A stretch of DNA of 64,000 bases from CBDAKK01 sp965196605 (GCA_965196605.1 CBDAKK010000002.1:62001-126000), one strand, 5' to 3'. Shown: positions 1-8,464, counted from the stretch's first letter. The notes: generated by a model not told the origin, from the sequence alone. Program-made: numbers and translations.

Positions 1-2
1 TA

Positions 3-131
3 TTGCCCCTTCATAAGAATACTAATCTTATAACTAAAGTTACTACTCCTTACCCTTCAAATTTTGGATTTACCGTCCTCGATAACGGTAATACACTCCA
101 AGGTAAGAAAACGCTTAGGAAAATACACTAA
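3..131 (+). CDS. C-terminal end of a small treponemal-type lipoprotein (partial)
   Basis: The frame is open from the window edge to TAA at 129-131 (42 codons). It ends with FTVLDNGNTLQ followed by a basic tail (RKIH). The same VLDNG motif and Lys/Arg-rich end close the lipoproteins at 4470-5063 (VLDNGAALED) and 27365-27748 (VLDNGAKLED), so this is most likely a third member of that family. The N-terminus, including any lipobox, lies outside the window. Function unknown; the family looks like small beta-barrel or lipocalin-like surface proteins (inference). Confidence 0.6.
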   Translation: MPLHKNTNLITKVTTPYPSNFGFTVLDNGNTLQGKKTLRKIH

Positions 132-680
132 GCCACCAATCGCTAACAAGAGAGTGGTATGTGCATAGGCGCTTTGTGGGGGCACGCCCTCACGCCCCCC
201 TTGGGGTAAGACGCCTCTTTACGCATGTACGCTTTGCGGGAGGCTAGCCCCCGCACCCCCTTTTTTGGGTATCACGCTGCACTGCGCTACACGCGTCTTT
301 CTGTGTTAAAACTCACGCGGTGTGTGTTCACGCTGTGAGTTGCCAAGCAACTATTCTCAATACGCTATCCATTCGGGTGGCCGTTCTTGCTATAAGCTCC
401 ATTTCTGTGTTGCTACGCAACACTTATTTTAATCGTTTCTAGCCGCTCGCGCTTGTAGCGCTCCCGACTTTTCTTTTCTTTTACCATCCATGGCAGCCAA
501 TGCGCCCCGTCCATGGGGCGGCTGTGATGACGCTCATGAGCGAAGCGAGGGGATGCAAACTATTGCATAAGTGCCGCTGTGCAGTGCAAGAAACGTTTGC
601 TTAATACTAGGGGGTGTGGGGGCCTGCCCTCACAAAAGTAAACTATACAGCTCCATAGCATCTTTAAGCTATACTTAAAA
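132..680. repeat. Intergenic mosaic of palindromic repeat modules (block A)
   Basis: There is no convincing gene in this stretch. It carries two GC-rich hairpins (about 176-205 and 233-262, GGGGGC/GCCCCC type). A module with ATACGCTATCCATTCGGGTGG follows at about 360-380. A hairpin GTGTTGC-tac-GCAACAC lies at 407-423 inside a conserved module running from TATAAGCTCC to TTTCTAGCCGCTCG. A CCATGG-centred hairpin (GCCCCgtccatGGGGC, about 503-523) comes next, then GAGCGAAGCGAGG and one more GC-rich element at about 608-635. The same modules recur in the other intergenic blocks. Confidence 0.75.
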
Positions 681-683
681 GTA

Positions 684-707
684 AGTAGTATTACACTACT
701 ATATAAT
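684..707 (+). promoter_or_regulatory. sodA promoter -10 box with adjacent inverted repeat
   Basis: TATAAT at 702-707 lies 29 bases before the sodA start. Directly upstream is an inverted repeat AGTAGT (684-689), 5-base spacer, ACTACT (695-700), which would overlap the spacer between -35 and -10. I see no good -35 hexamer, which fits a regulated promoter. The palindrome is a candidate operator; the regulator is unknown and the match to PerR or Fur boxes is poor. Confidence 0.4.
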
Positions 708-736
708 AAACACACTTATAATTAGGAGGTCATTAT

Positions 737-1351
737 ATGGCTTTTACATTACCAGAACTTAGCTATGCAAAAGATGCGCTTGAACCGCACATTGATGCTA
801 CAACTATGGAGATACACCATGGCAAACACCACGCGGGCTACGTTGCAAAACTCAACGCCGCGGTGGAGGGCAGCGACCTTACCTCAAAGCCCATAGAAGA
901 AATACTACGCAATATTAACAGCGTGCCTGAATCAATACGCACGGCAGTACGCAACAACGGCGGTGGACACGCAAACCACAGCTTATTTTGGAGCATACTT
1001 GCAGGTTCAAAAGACGCAAGCACAACAAGCATTGCAGGCAAAAGCATAGAAGGTGCAATAAACACCGCCTTTGGTTCTTTTGCGCAATTCAAGGAAGCCT
1101 TTTCACAAGCAGCAGCAACGCGCTTTGGCAGCGGCTGGGCCTGGCTTGTAGTACAAAACGGAGCGCTTGCTGTCACCAGCACCCCCAACCAAGACTCACC
1201 CTACATGGACGGCGCTACCCCCATACTAGGCTTAGACGTGTGGGAACATGCCTATTATTTAAAGTATCAAAACCGCCGCCCCGAATACATAGAAGCCTTC
1301 TTTAATGTTGTCTCATGGGACGTAGTAGACTCGCGGTATCAACAAGCCTAA
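737..1351 (+). CDS. sodA: Superoxide dismutase, Mn-type (Mn/Fe family)
   Basis: Converts superoxide to hydrogen peroxide and oxygen in the cytoplasm (no signal peptide). It has 204 aa, normal for the family. Metal ligands are visible: His27, His81 (in HANHSLFW), Asp167 and His171 (in DVWEHAYY). GGGHANHS together with the Gln in NQDSP is the pattern of manganese enzymes rather than iron enzymes, so Mn use is inferred. AGGAGGT at about 724-730 fixes the ATG. It stands first in a run with sufS, a sufU-like gene, gpmA and a CYTH gene. As I recall, T. pallidum uses neelaredoxin and has no SOD, so the gene would be notable in a treponeme. Confidence 0.95.
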   Translation: MAFTLPELSYAKDALEPHIDATTMEIHHGKHHAGYVAKLNAAVEGSDLTSKPIEEILRNINSVPESIRTAVRNNGGGHANHSLFWSILAGSKDASTTSIAGKSIEGAINTAFGSFAQFKEAFSQAAATRFGSGWAWLVVQNGALAVTSTPNQDSPYMDGATPILGLDVWEHAYYLKYQNRRPEYIEAFFNVVSWDVVDSRYQQA

Positions 1352-1378
1352 AAGCACACGCATTTTTACACACTACTT

Positions 1379-2605
1379 ATGAGCACGGAGCATACAACAC
1401 TAGAACACACAAGAGCCGATTTTCCGCTTTTGCGTACAGAGCATGCTCCGTGCTACTTTGACAGTGCAGCTACGGCATTAAAGCCCACGCCTGTCATAGA
1501 TGCAATTACTGAATATTACGCCGAATATCCCTCAAACGTACACCGTGGCACCCACCCATTAAGCATGCGTGCCAGCAAGGCCTACGAAGACGCGCGAGAA
1601 CAAGTGCGCTCTTTTCTCGAAGCCTCCGATGACTACGAAGTTATCTTTACCGCAGGCACCACAGATAGCATAAATCTCGTGTGCTCCATGTATGAAAACA
1701 ACATGTTGCACCGCTGCAAAAATGCCGCGGTTGCGATAAGCCAACTAGACCATCACTCGGTGTTTGTACCATTGCAGCAACTGTGCAAACGCATGAACGG
1801 CAGTTTTAACATCATACCCATAACCGATGAAGGGGAACTAGACTACTATAAAGCGAGAGACGCGATACACAAGAGTACCATGCTGTGTATAACGGGCATG
1901 TCCAACGTAACAGGACACATGCCAAACATACACGCCCTACTCTCGGAATGCCGTAGCGCATCGTGCCGCATGGTACTAGACGCAGCACAACTCATGGCAC
2001 ACGGCGGCTTGTCCTTAAGGTACACCCCCGTCGATGCCGTAGCCTTTTCAGGACACAAGCTCTGTGGACCAACTGGCATAGGCGTTTTATGCATACGCAA
2101 AGACTGGCTTACAGATTTAAAGCCCGTGCGCGTAGGCGGCGGTACCATAAAAAGCGTGTCCCTCTACGACACAACATTTCACGAAGCACCCGAACTCTAC
2201 GAAGCAGGCACCCCCCATATAGCAGGCGCCATAGGGCTAGCAGCGGCACTAAAATACCTCCAAGACATTGATATAAACGCCATACACGCGCATGAACAAA
2301 AACTCCAAGCCGCCTTACACGATGCCGTTTCAGACTTACCGGGCATACGATATATAGGCAACCCTAAAAAAAGCCACGCCTCAATAATAAGTTTTGTGAG
2401 CGACAGCATACATGCACAAGACATAGCCTTTGCGCTAGAACAGAAAAACATTTACATACGCGTAGGCCACCTCTGCGCAATGCCGCTGCTCAGTCACTTT
2501 AACTGCGAGTTTGTCGCACGAGTGTCTTGTTGGTTTTACAACACCCTTGAAGAAATAGCAGAACTCAAGAAAAACCTCCAGTCCCTCTCTCTCCTGTTTA
2601 GCTAA
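1379..2605 (+). CDS. sufS: Cysteine desulfurase, SufS-type (group II)
   Basis: PLP enzyme of aminotransferase class V that takes sulfur from cysteine and passes it to an Fe-S scaffold. 408 aa. The PLP lysine is Lys227 in SGHKLCGPTG, with Asp201 and Gln204 (DAAQ) contacting the cofactor and a His pair at 125-126 stacking on it. The catalytic Cys366 sits in RVGHLCAMP, equivalent to the RxGHHCA loop of SufS. No clear ribosome binding site precedes the ATG, which lies 27 bases after the sodA stop, so coupling to sodA is possible. The next gene, 5 bases downstream, looks like its SufU partner. IscS/NifS identity is less likely because the short Cys loop is of the group II type. Confidence 0.92.
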   Translation: MSTEHTTLEHTRADFPLLRTEHAPCYFDSAATALKPTPVIDAITEYYAEYPSNVHRGTHPLSMRASKAYEDAREQVRSFLEASDDYEVIFTAGTTDSINLVCSMYENNMLHRCKNAAVAISQLDHHSVFVPLQQLCKRMNGSFNIIPITDEGELDYYKARDAIHKSTMLCITGMSNVTGHMPNIHALLSECRSASCRMVLDAAQLMAHGGLSLRYTPVDAVAFSGHKLCGPTGIGVLCIRKDWLTDLKPVRVGGGTIKSVSLYDTTFHEAPELYEAGTPHIAGAIGLAAALKYLQDIDINAIHAHEQKLQAALHDAVSDLPGIRYIGNPKKSHASIISFVSDSIHAQDIAFALEQKNIYIRVGHLCAMPLLSHFNCEFVARVSCWFYNTLEEIAELKKNLQSLSLLFS

Positions 2606-2610
2606 GCCCC

Positions 2611-3054
2611 ATGCTTGATGAACAACTACGATTTTACGCGCGTAGAAGCACCTATGCACACAAAGCAATGCGCCCACCCCAAGACCTTGTATACTCCCAC
2701 ACCCAAAAAAACGAGCTATGCAAAGACCTACTCACCCTCTTTGTAGTACCCAATACGCAAGCAAGCAAACAATACACCGTGCTACACCACGGCTCCTACT
2801 GCGCCCTTGTACACCTCTCATGCGAACTACTATGCGAAATACTCTCACAAAGGCCTTACCAAGACTGGGACACAACACTACAAAGCCTCACCAACACGCA
2901 AGCTCCCGCGCAGCCTCACCCACAACACAGCGAGGCACAAGAAGTATTCCTCCAGCTATATGAAAAAACACTCTCAAAGCAACGCCGCGCATGCCTCATG
3001 CTCCCCCTACAAATAGTAAGTACAATAATACATACATTACACATAAACAACTAA
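2611..3054 (+). CDS. Highly divergent SufU-like Fe-S assembly protein
   Basis: 147 aa, no close family visible at first sight. Three cysteines fall where SufU has its zinc/Fe-S ligands: Cys37 in NELCKD (SufU NPxCGD, with Asp39 as the fourth ligand), Cys64 in HGSYCAL (SufU GxGCxIS) and Cys128 in RRACLMLP (SufU RxxCAxLP). The overall length and the start MLDEQLRFYARR also fit SufU. It follows sufS by 5 bases, so a sulfur acceptor/scaffold role is inferred from position and ligands. The Gly of CGD is replaced by Lys and the region between Cys64 and Cys128 is Gln/His-rich, so activity could differ. Confidence 0.65.
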   Translation: MLDEQLRFYARRSTYAHKAMRPPQDLVYSHTQKNELCKDLLTLFVVPNTQASKQYTVLHHGSYCALVHLSCELLCEILSQRPYQDWDTTLQSLTNTQAPAQPHPQHSEAQEVFLQLYEKTLSKQRRACLMLPLQIVSTIIHTLHINN

Positions 3055-3066
3055 GAGGATACGCAT

Positions 3067-3810
3067 ATGCACAAAGTAGTATTAGTCCGACACGGGGAAA
3101 GCGTGTGGAACAAAGAAAACCGATTTACAGGATGGACGGACGTCCCCTTAAGCGAGCAAGGGACTCGCGAGGCACGCGCAGCAGGAGTGCTCCTCAAGAA
3201 AGAAGGCTATGAATTTGACATTGCCTTTACCTCCGTACTCACGCGCGCCATTACAACACTAAACCTCATACTCGAAGAAATGGGGCAACTGTGGCTGCCC
3301 GTGGAAAAACACTGGCGACTGAACGAACGCCACTACGGCGCCCTACAAGGCCTCAACAAGGCAGAGACAGCGCAGCAACACGGCGAGGCACAGGTGAAAA
3401 CATGGCGCCGCAGCTACGACATATGCCCCCCCCCACTTACTGAAGAAGACGAACGCCACCCCAACAAAGACATACGCTACAAAACCGTAGACAAAGCCGA
3501 CCTGCCACACACCGAATGCCTCAAAGACACCGTAGGACGCTTTGTACCCTACTGGAAAGAACGCATAGCACCCATGGTACAAGCAGGCAAAAACGTAATT
3601 ATTGCCGCGCATGGCAACAGCCTCCGAGCATTAGTCAAGTACCTTGATGAAATAAGCGATGAAGAGATAATAAGCCTCAACATACCCACGGGCGTGCCGC
3701 TTTTGTACGAACTAGACCAACAACTACGCCCCATAAGCCACCGTTACTTAGGTGATGCCGAAGCCGTGGCACAAGCAGCTCAAGCCGTAGCAAACCAAGG
3801 CAAGGCTTAA
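3067..3810 (+). CDS. gpmA: 2,3-bisphosphoglycerate-dependent phosphoglycerate mutase
   Basis: Glycolytic enzyme interconverting 3- and 2-phosphoglycerate; 247 aa, the usual length for the dimeric or tetrameric dPGM class. The phosphohistidine motif VRHGESVWN (His9) is followed by FTGWTDVPLSEQG. The second catalytic block RLNERHYGALQGLNKAE is present, and the C-terminal histidine is in AAHGNSLRALVKYLDEISD. AGAGGAT at 3054-3060 serves as ribosome binding site. It is in the same run as the suf-like genes and 10 bases ahead of the CYTH gene. Confidence 0.97.
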   Translation: MHKVVLVRHGESVWNKENRFTGWTDVPLSEQGTREARAAGVLLKKEGYEFDIAFTSVLTRAITTLNLILEEMGQLWLPVEKHWRLNERHYGALQGLNKAETAQQHGEAQVKTWRRSYDICPPPLTEEDERHPNKDIRYKTVDKADLPHTECLKDTVGRFVPYWKERIAPMVQAGKNVIIAAHGNSLRALVKYLDEISDEEIISLNIPTGVPLLYELDQQLRPISHRYLGDAEAVAQAAQAVANQGKA

Positions 3811-3820
3811 AGCACCACGC

Positions 3821-4378
3821 GTGGCACAGCAAACTGAAGTAGAATGCAAATACCGCATCAGCGCCCATGAGCTAGGCGCGTTGCAAAAGACCCTGCGCGC
3901 GCAGTGCGTGCAGTGCCAAAACGTCGAGAAACACGACACCTACTACACGCTTGCCATAAACGGAGTGGAAAAACTCCTGCGCCTACGGCGTACGGGCGAG
4001 GCATGCGTGCTAACCTACAAAGAAAAAAAGTGCAAAAAGGGCGTGGAAGAAAACCACGAATACGAAGTAGGCGTGGAAGATGAAGAGACCATGCACGCCA
4101 TGCTACGCGCACTGGGCGCCACGCTGTACGCCACCAAGTACAAACGCGGGCAGGCATTTAGCCTACCACGCACACTCTACGGCCATGACGTAAGCCTAGA
4201 ACTGGTAGAAGTGCCACCGCTCGGCTACTTTGCTGAAATTGAGTGCCTTGCAGAACCAAGGGAGCAAAAACTCCAAGGCCTTTACCACACCCTCACGCGC
4301 GTAGCACATGCCTATCAACTCTCAGACCACGCACAAGAACCACGCCTCTACATAGACATGCTTAAAGAACACAGCTAA
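3821..4378 (+). CDS. CYTH-domain protein (class IV adenylate cyclase / triphosphatase type)
   Basis: 185 aa. It opens with the CYTH signature ExExK (EVECK, Glu6-Glu8-Lys10) and has the alternating basic and acidic strands of a triphosphate tunnel: LRLRRTGE, LTYKEKK, HEYEVGVED, TKYKRGQ, VSLELVEV and YFAEIECL. Family members hydrolyse inorganic or thiamine triphosphate or make cAMP; the substrate cannot be read from sequence. It starts at GTG 10 bases after gpmA, so it is probably cotranscribed. Confidence 0.88.
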   Translation: MAQQTEVECKYRISAHELGALQKTLRAQCVQCQNVEKHDTYYTLAINGVEKLLRLRRTGEACVLTYKEKKCKKGVEENHEYEVGVEDEETMHAMLRALGATLYATKYKRGQAFSLPRTLYGHDVSLELVEVPPLGYFAEIECLAEPREQKLQGLYHTLTRVAHAYQLSDHAQEPRLYIDMLKEHS

Positions 4379-4410
4379 ACCCGCCACCTAAGCTACTAAG
4401 GCTGCATTAT

Positions 4411-4447
4411 CAAAAAAAAACTCCTCATGCCTAGACACGAGGAGTTT
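4411..4447 (-). terminator. Rho-independent terminator
   Basis: A 9-bp stem (AAACTCCTC at 4418-4426 with GAGGAGTTT at 4439-4447) and a 12-base loop. Read on the minus strand it is followed by an uninterrupted T tract, so it ends the lipoprotein transcript coming from 5063. It may also stop plus-strand readthrough from the CYTH gene. Confidence 0.8.
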
Positions 4448-4469
4448 GTAAGTACAGCAACAGTAAATG

Positions 4470-5063
4470 CTATTTCTTTCTGAATTTTTGTCCGTCTACA
4501 TCTTCAAGCGCAGCGCCATTATCTAGTACTTTGAATGCGATGCGATTCAAACTCCGAACATGCTTATCAATAACATGCACAAAGGCCTCTTCAACGCTCA
4601 TTTTCTGAATTGCTGCTAATCTATCCTCGAAACCTTTCTTGTCTCTAAACGTCGTAGCATCTTTAATTGCCGTATTGAATAATGATATTGTTTGCTTTTT
4701 TATTCTATCTGCAAGTAACTTTGCATCAGGAGATTTTGCTACAATACGCTCTACAGGCCGTGTATACCATAAAGCAAACTTTACAGACAAGGTAAGTATT
4801 GTCGAAACCCCATCAACCGATAGCTTACCCTCTAGGTCAGCAAGTTTAATAGTTTTCTCTACGGCAGGCAACTTCAATACCCATGTACCCGTAATAGTAT
4901 TGTTGCTTCCACGTTTGAGTATGCACTGATATGGTAATTTTTCTTCACCATAAGGGGCAGACACATCATAGGTACCGTCTATGTTGACAAATCCAGCACA
5001 TTGCATTGATAGAAGTAAAATTGCGCTCAACAAAGCGCCCATGGGTATTATAATATTCTTCAT
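4470..5063 (-). CDS. Lipoprotein, VLDNG family
   Basis: 197 aa from the ATG at 5063, which has GGAGG five to nine bases upstream (5071-5075); an upstream in-frame ATG lacks this. The signal peptide ends at Cys22 in LLSMQC, a loose spirochaetal lipobox. The mature protein starts with NIDGTYDVS, has a beta-rich first half (LPYQCILKRG, ITGTWVLKLP, TIKLADLEGKL), then an alpha-helical insert of about 70 residues. It closes with VLDNGAALEDVDGQKFRKK. The 27365-27748 protein shares the NIDGTY start, the LKRxS strand and the VLDNG tail but lacks the helical insert. Role unknown; an outer-surface or periplasmic ligand-binding barrel is possible. Confidence 0.8.
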   Translation of the reverse strand: MKNIIIPMGALLSAILLLSMQCAGFVNIDGTYDVSAPYGEEKLPYQCILKRGSNNTITGTWVLKLPAVEKTIKLADLEGKLSVDGVSTILTLSVKFALWYTRPVERIVAKSPDAKLLADRIKKQTISLFNTAIKDATTFRDKKGFEDRLAAIQKMSVEEAFVHVIDKHVRSLNRIAFKVLDNGAALEDVDGQKFRKK

Positions 5064-5099
5064 AAATACACCTCCATTGTTTAATATTTCTTCTATCAT

Positions 5100-5655
5100 A
5101 CTGAAAAATAAAACATGATGGTAGATACTATGCTGTATTTCCAGCCCGCTTCTCTCTTGCTACGGCGTAGCCCCCACCACCACCCTGTTGCACAAAGCTG
5201 CTACTTTATAAGACAAAATTGCCTTTGTAGGGAACCCCTCAGATACTCCCGTGGAGTATGACGCTGTTGAACGCTTAGATGCGTGAAGGCTTACGCAGTC
5301 ATGTATATCTGTAGCAGCTAAGGCGCTAGTTCTCATCCGCAACACTTACGACACGACTAAAATTCTCAGTGAGTCCACTTCCCCCCGCATGAAAAGAAAC
5401 GCTTTCCCACCCTAGGGGGAGAAGAACCCCTCCCCGCATCAGACTACGCGCTAAGCCGCATTAAGCTACGCGCACAAGCTACACAAAAATGAACAGAGCC
5501 CTTGCCATGGCGTAAGACATGCAGTGCACGACCTAGGAGGCAAGAACCATGGCTAGGAATAAAAAGGCCTGTCATTCGCAGATATTCTACTACCTTTGTA
5601 CACCATGCGCTTGATATACAGCTCTAAGCTTAAGTAAAAAGCCTAGAGCGTGTTG
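5100..5655. other. Intergenic region, no recognised gene
   Basis: About 550 bases between two minus-strand lipoprotein genes. It contains GC-rich stretches such as CTTGCTACGGCGTAGCCCCCACC (around 5156-5180) that resemble decayed versions of the GC-rich modules found elsewhere, and a locally self-complementary stretch around CCTAGGAGG...CCATGGCTAGG (5532-5557). Apart from the 21-codon ORF listed separately I see nothing convincing. Confidence 0.4.
5549..5614 (+). CDS. Possible 21-aa small protein
   Basis: ATG at 5549 is preceded by AGGAGG at 5535-5540 with 8-base spacing. The ORF encodes a 21-residue peptide beginning MARNKKACHS and holding three cysteines. The same bases form part of an inverted repeat (CCTAG/CTAGG), so the ribosome site may be fortuitous. 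No family recognised. Confidence 0.2.
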   Translation: MARNKKACHSQIFYYLCTPCA

Positions 5656-6189
5656 TTACCTAGTAGAAGCGCCAACCACCCCTTCTATTACATCAGACCA
5701 TTCACTGCCCGTTCCCCCATCATGCGATTGCACCTTTACCTGATATCGTACTCCCGGAGTAAGGCGTATTATCTCGTATCTACCATCGGGATTTCGAGAA
5801 TCGAAAGATATACCATAATGTCTTTCTTCGCCACTCTGCATGTTCTTCCACACAATCTTGTACGCGAGCACTTCAACCTTTGTAGGCGTTATGCTCCAAG
5901 CAAGTTCCACTGAACTTTCCTTAAACCTATGAAAAGTTATGACTGGTTTGGGAAGCATAAAGTCAGCAAGATTCTTTATGGAGGTTTCCTTCGCATCTTG
6001 AGACACAGGGCTTATGTCTTTGCTTGTTGTAGCTGCATCTTTAGACACATCACGCTTCTCATACTCTGCTACGGAAGTATTGCCATTGTCTTTTATGGGG
6101 CCTTTTGATGGCTCACAACTTGCAAGCAACCCTAGCATTATTAAACAGAATGTTGCTATATACGCATTAGCTTTATACATTACTATCAT
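5656..6189 (-). CDS. Lipoprotein with fibronectin type III domain
   Basis: 177 aa from ATG at 6189 (AGAGGA about 8 bases upstream). Signal peptide with lipobox GLLASC (Cys25), then EPSKGP and a flexible Ser/Thr/Asp linker to about residue 80. The C-terminal ~95 residues form one FN3 domain: PVITFHRFKESSVELAW, VLAYKIVWKN, RYEIIRLTPGVRYQVKVQS and WSDVIEG. FN3 domains bind proteins or sugars, so an extracellular or periplasmic adhesive role is inferred. The next upstream gene shares the ASCEPSK start but has no FN3 domain. Confidence 0.85.
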   Translation of the reverse strand: MIVMYKANAYIATFCLIMLGLLASCEPSKGPIKDNGNTSVAEYEKRDVSKDAATTSKDISPVSQDAKETSIKNLADFMLPKPVITFHRFKESSVELAWSITPTKVEVLAYKIVWKNMQSGEERHYGISFDSRNPDGRYEIIRLTPGVRYQVKVQSHDGGTGSEWSDVIEGVVGASTR

Positions 6190-6512
6190 AGTTATTCCTC
6201 TTTTTGTTACTTTTATGAACGTAATATTACGTCCATAGGTATGGATAGGCAACTTATGAGGCTAGATCAAGAGGTAATTCGGAAATATTATATAAAGCCC
6301 CATAACTTTCATACGTAGCAATACACAAAGGTAGCGCTAGCATCCGCCTAAAACTGAATCTACGTCTTCAAAGCGTGTATCATTGCGTACTGTCAAAGAG
6401 CCACACGCACATAATTACCTAAGCGTTTTAGGTACGCAGATGCTTGAGGGTTACAAGACTAGCTTAAGCTTATGCCGTACTAAGGTAAGAGGCAAAGCGT
6501 ATTGAATAATAA

Positions 6513-6992
6513 CTATCGACGACAACCCGCACCTGAGAAGCGTAAACGCGGAGCATTACAGGTTTTTATACCCCTTTTCGTTCGTTCTTTTCTGTCAATC
6601 AACACCAATGGCAGTTCTTCTACGCCCTTGTCGCTCGGTAGTGCAGGAAACAATGTTGCTGGAGTATTTTTGGGAATAGCACCCTTATCAGATACCTCCA
6701 CATCTTTGCGAGGCAGTGGAGACAATAGCGTTTCTGGAGTATTGGAAGGGGTAGAACTCTTACCAGACGTCAACGCATCCTTGCGAGGTAGTGAGGGCAA
6801 GGGCTTAGAGGAAGCAGCTGTAGACGTGGTAGTTCCACCTGTGTTAGCATAAGTATCATTAACTGTTACTGAAACAGTGCTATCATCTTGCTTTGACTCT
6901 GGAGTTTTGGATGGTTCACAACTTGCAAAGAATGCCAATATAATCAAAGACAACGATAGTATGTGCTTGTAGGAAGTGTGTATTAGTGACAT
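6513..6992 (-). CDS. Low-complexity lipoprotein, paralogue lacking the FN3 domain
   Basis: 159 aa from ATG at 6992 (AGAGGT upstream). The signal peptide ends in the lipobox AFFASC (Cys25) followed by EPSKTPE, closely matching the neighbouring FN3 lipoprotein. The rest is disordered: a Thr/Ser stretch, then three degenerate units of roughly 20 residues with LPRKD, a Ser/Lys-Gly stretch and NTP-TL. The C-terminus is abnormally basic (RKERTKRGIK, RLRFSGAGCRR), which looks like reading through non-coding DNA. The gene is probably a decayed or recombined copy whose folded domain was lost. Confidence 0.6.
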   Translation of the reverse strand: MSLIHTSYKHILSLSLIILAFFASCEPSKTPESKQDDSTVSVTVNDTYANTGGTTTSTAASSKPLPSLPRKDALTSGKSSTPSNTPETLLSPLPRKDVEVSDKGAIPKNTPATLFPALPSDKGVEELPLVLIDRKERTKRGIKTCNAPRLRFSGAGCRR

Positions 6993-7034
6993 GGTAGTAC
7001 CTCTCTTTTCTGTTAGATTTATTACAAATATCAT

Positions 7035-8464
7035 ACTTACTGGACATTATTAGACAATTCATGAATTATGTCAAGGCAATTGTAGTTAATTCTGCATAAA
7101 TCCCCCATAAACTCTGATGAAAAGATACTAGATGCGATGGATGCAAATAGCTACGTATGCATGAGCTCACTGCAAGCAATATTACAGCGAGCGCCTTAGC
7201 AGCACCGGGCTTGCACGCAACACTCGGTGGTGTGGGAGTAGTACCCCCACCACTACGCATGGCGTAGCACCACAGAGCTGTCGTCTTTGTACATGCGCCA
7301 ACGCGGTGCCACACTGTGCTGTGGTGGAGTGCCACACTACGCTGTGGTGGAGCGCCACACTGTGCTGTGGTGGAGTACCACACTATGCTGTAGTGGAGTA
7401 CCACACTGTGCTGTGGTGGAGTGCCACACTACGCTGTGGTGGAGCGCCACACTGTGCTGTGGTGGAGTACCACACTGTGCTGTGGTGGAGTGCCACACTA
7501 CGCTGTGGTGGAGTGCCACACTGTGCTGTGGTGGAGTACCACACTACGCTGTGGTGGAGTGCCACACTGTGCTGTGGTGGAGCGCCACACTGTGCTGTGG
7601 TTGAGTGCCACACTGTGCTGTGGTGGAGCGCCACACTACGCTGTGGTTGTGCAGCGTAGCATGTGCAACTGAGGCAAGGTTACCTTTGTGGGAGCAAGCA
7701 TAGTTTTGATGTGGGGGGTGTCCCCCACGCCCCCTTGGGATAAGACGCTGTATTTGCATAAGTGCTTTGTGGGGGGCAAGCCCCCACACCCCCGTGGGGT
7801 AAGACGCGGTACTGCGCTCCGCGCGCGAGGGCTGCACGCCGTGTGTGTTCACACCTATAGTTACTAAGGCGCACGCCTTTTGTTGCCAAGCAGCCATTTT
7901 AAATACGCTATCCATTCGGATGGCCGTTCTTTTTTGATGAATGCAAAAAGAGTCGAGAGCGTAGCGAGCGGGTGCAAACTACTGCATAAGTGCCGCGATG
8001 CGGCACAAACATGGAACTTGCACCAAAGAAAGAACCAAAGAAAAGAAAAAAACATCCTGTGTGCTAAAGCAGTAATAACATAGATACTGTGTGCAAGTAT
8101 TAAAAAGCACCAAAGAAAAGTCGGGAGCACGAAGAACGGGCGACGCCCGTGCCATGGACGGCACGCATAGGGCGCCAAGGATGGACAGCCGCCCCATGTC
8201 TGCGCAGCAGGATGGAGTCCCGTGTAATTAACATGGAGCCGACATCATGGGGCATTAAGGCTGCCAAGGACGGTGCGGCTAGAAACGTTAAATGGAGCGG
8301 AGCAAACGACCGCCCTAATGGACGGGGCTGAGGGGGCGCGATGGACGGTGCGACACAGAGATGGAGCTTATAGCAAAACCATGCTGTGTGCGAAAGCAGT
8401 AATAACCTAGATACTGTGCGCAAGTATGAAGATTATATGGAAGTAAGTTTGTATGAGTGTGGCA
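7035..8464. repeat. Intergenic mosaic of repeat modules (block C)
   Basis: Gene-free stretch between a lipoprotein start and the tgt stop. It holds the 23-bp tandem array (7306-7650) and then two consecutive GC-rich elements (about 7706-7735 and 7770-7800), each followed by a (G)GGATAAGACGC or GGGGTAAGACGC tail. An ATACGCTATCCATTCGGATGG module lies at about 7903-7923. Two copies of the module containing GTGCTAAAGCAGTAATAAC or its variant follow (about 8053-8100 and 8385-8430). Downstream of the first are CCATGGACGG and CGCCCCATGTC stretches related to the CCATGG hairpin module. Confidence 0.75.
7306..7650. repeat. Tandem array, 15 units of 23 bp
   Basis: Fifteen contiguous 23-bp units with no spacer, each built as G(T/C)(G/A)CCACACT(GT/AC/AT)GCTGTGGT(G/T)G plus A, except that unit 15 ends in T. 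Variation is confined to about four positions. Each unit holds CCACA-6 bases-TGTGG, a potential 5-bp hairpin. Variants are arranged in blocks (units 2-4 resemble 6-8), which suggests growth by duplication of several units at once. Neither strand of the consensus contains a stop triplet, so long ORFs occur in several frames; they are a by-product of this and are not annotated. Confidence 0.95.

Noticed and set aside
7306..7650. CRISPR array
   Set aside because: The 23-bp units are directly joined with no spacers and there are no cas genes; it is a plain tandem repeat.
7287..7672. Cys/His/Trp-rich repeat proteins encoded by the tandem array
   Set aside because: Long frames on both strands follow from the absence of stop triplets in the 23-bp unit; there is no ribosome site or signal peptide.
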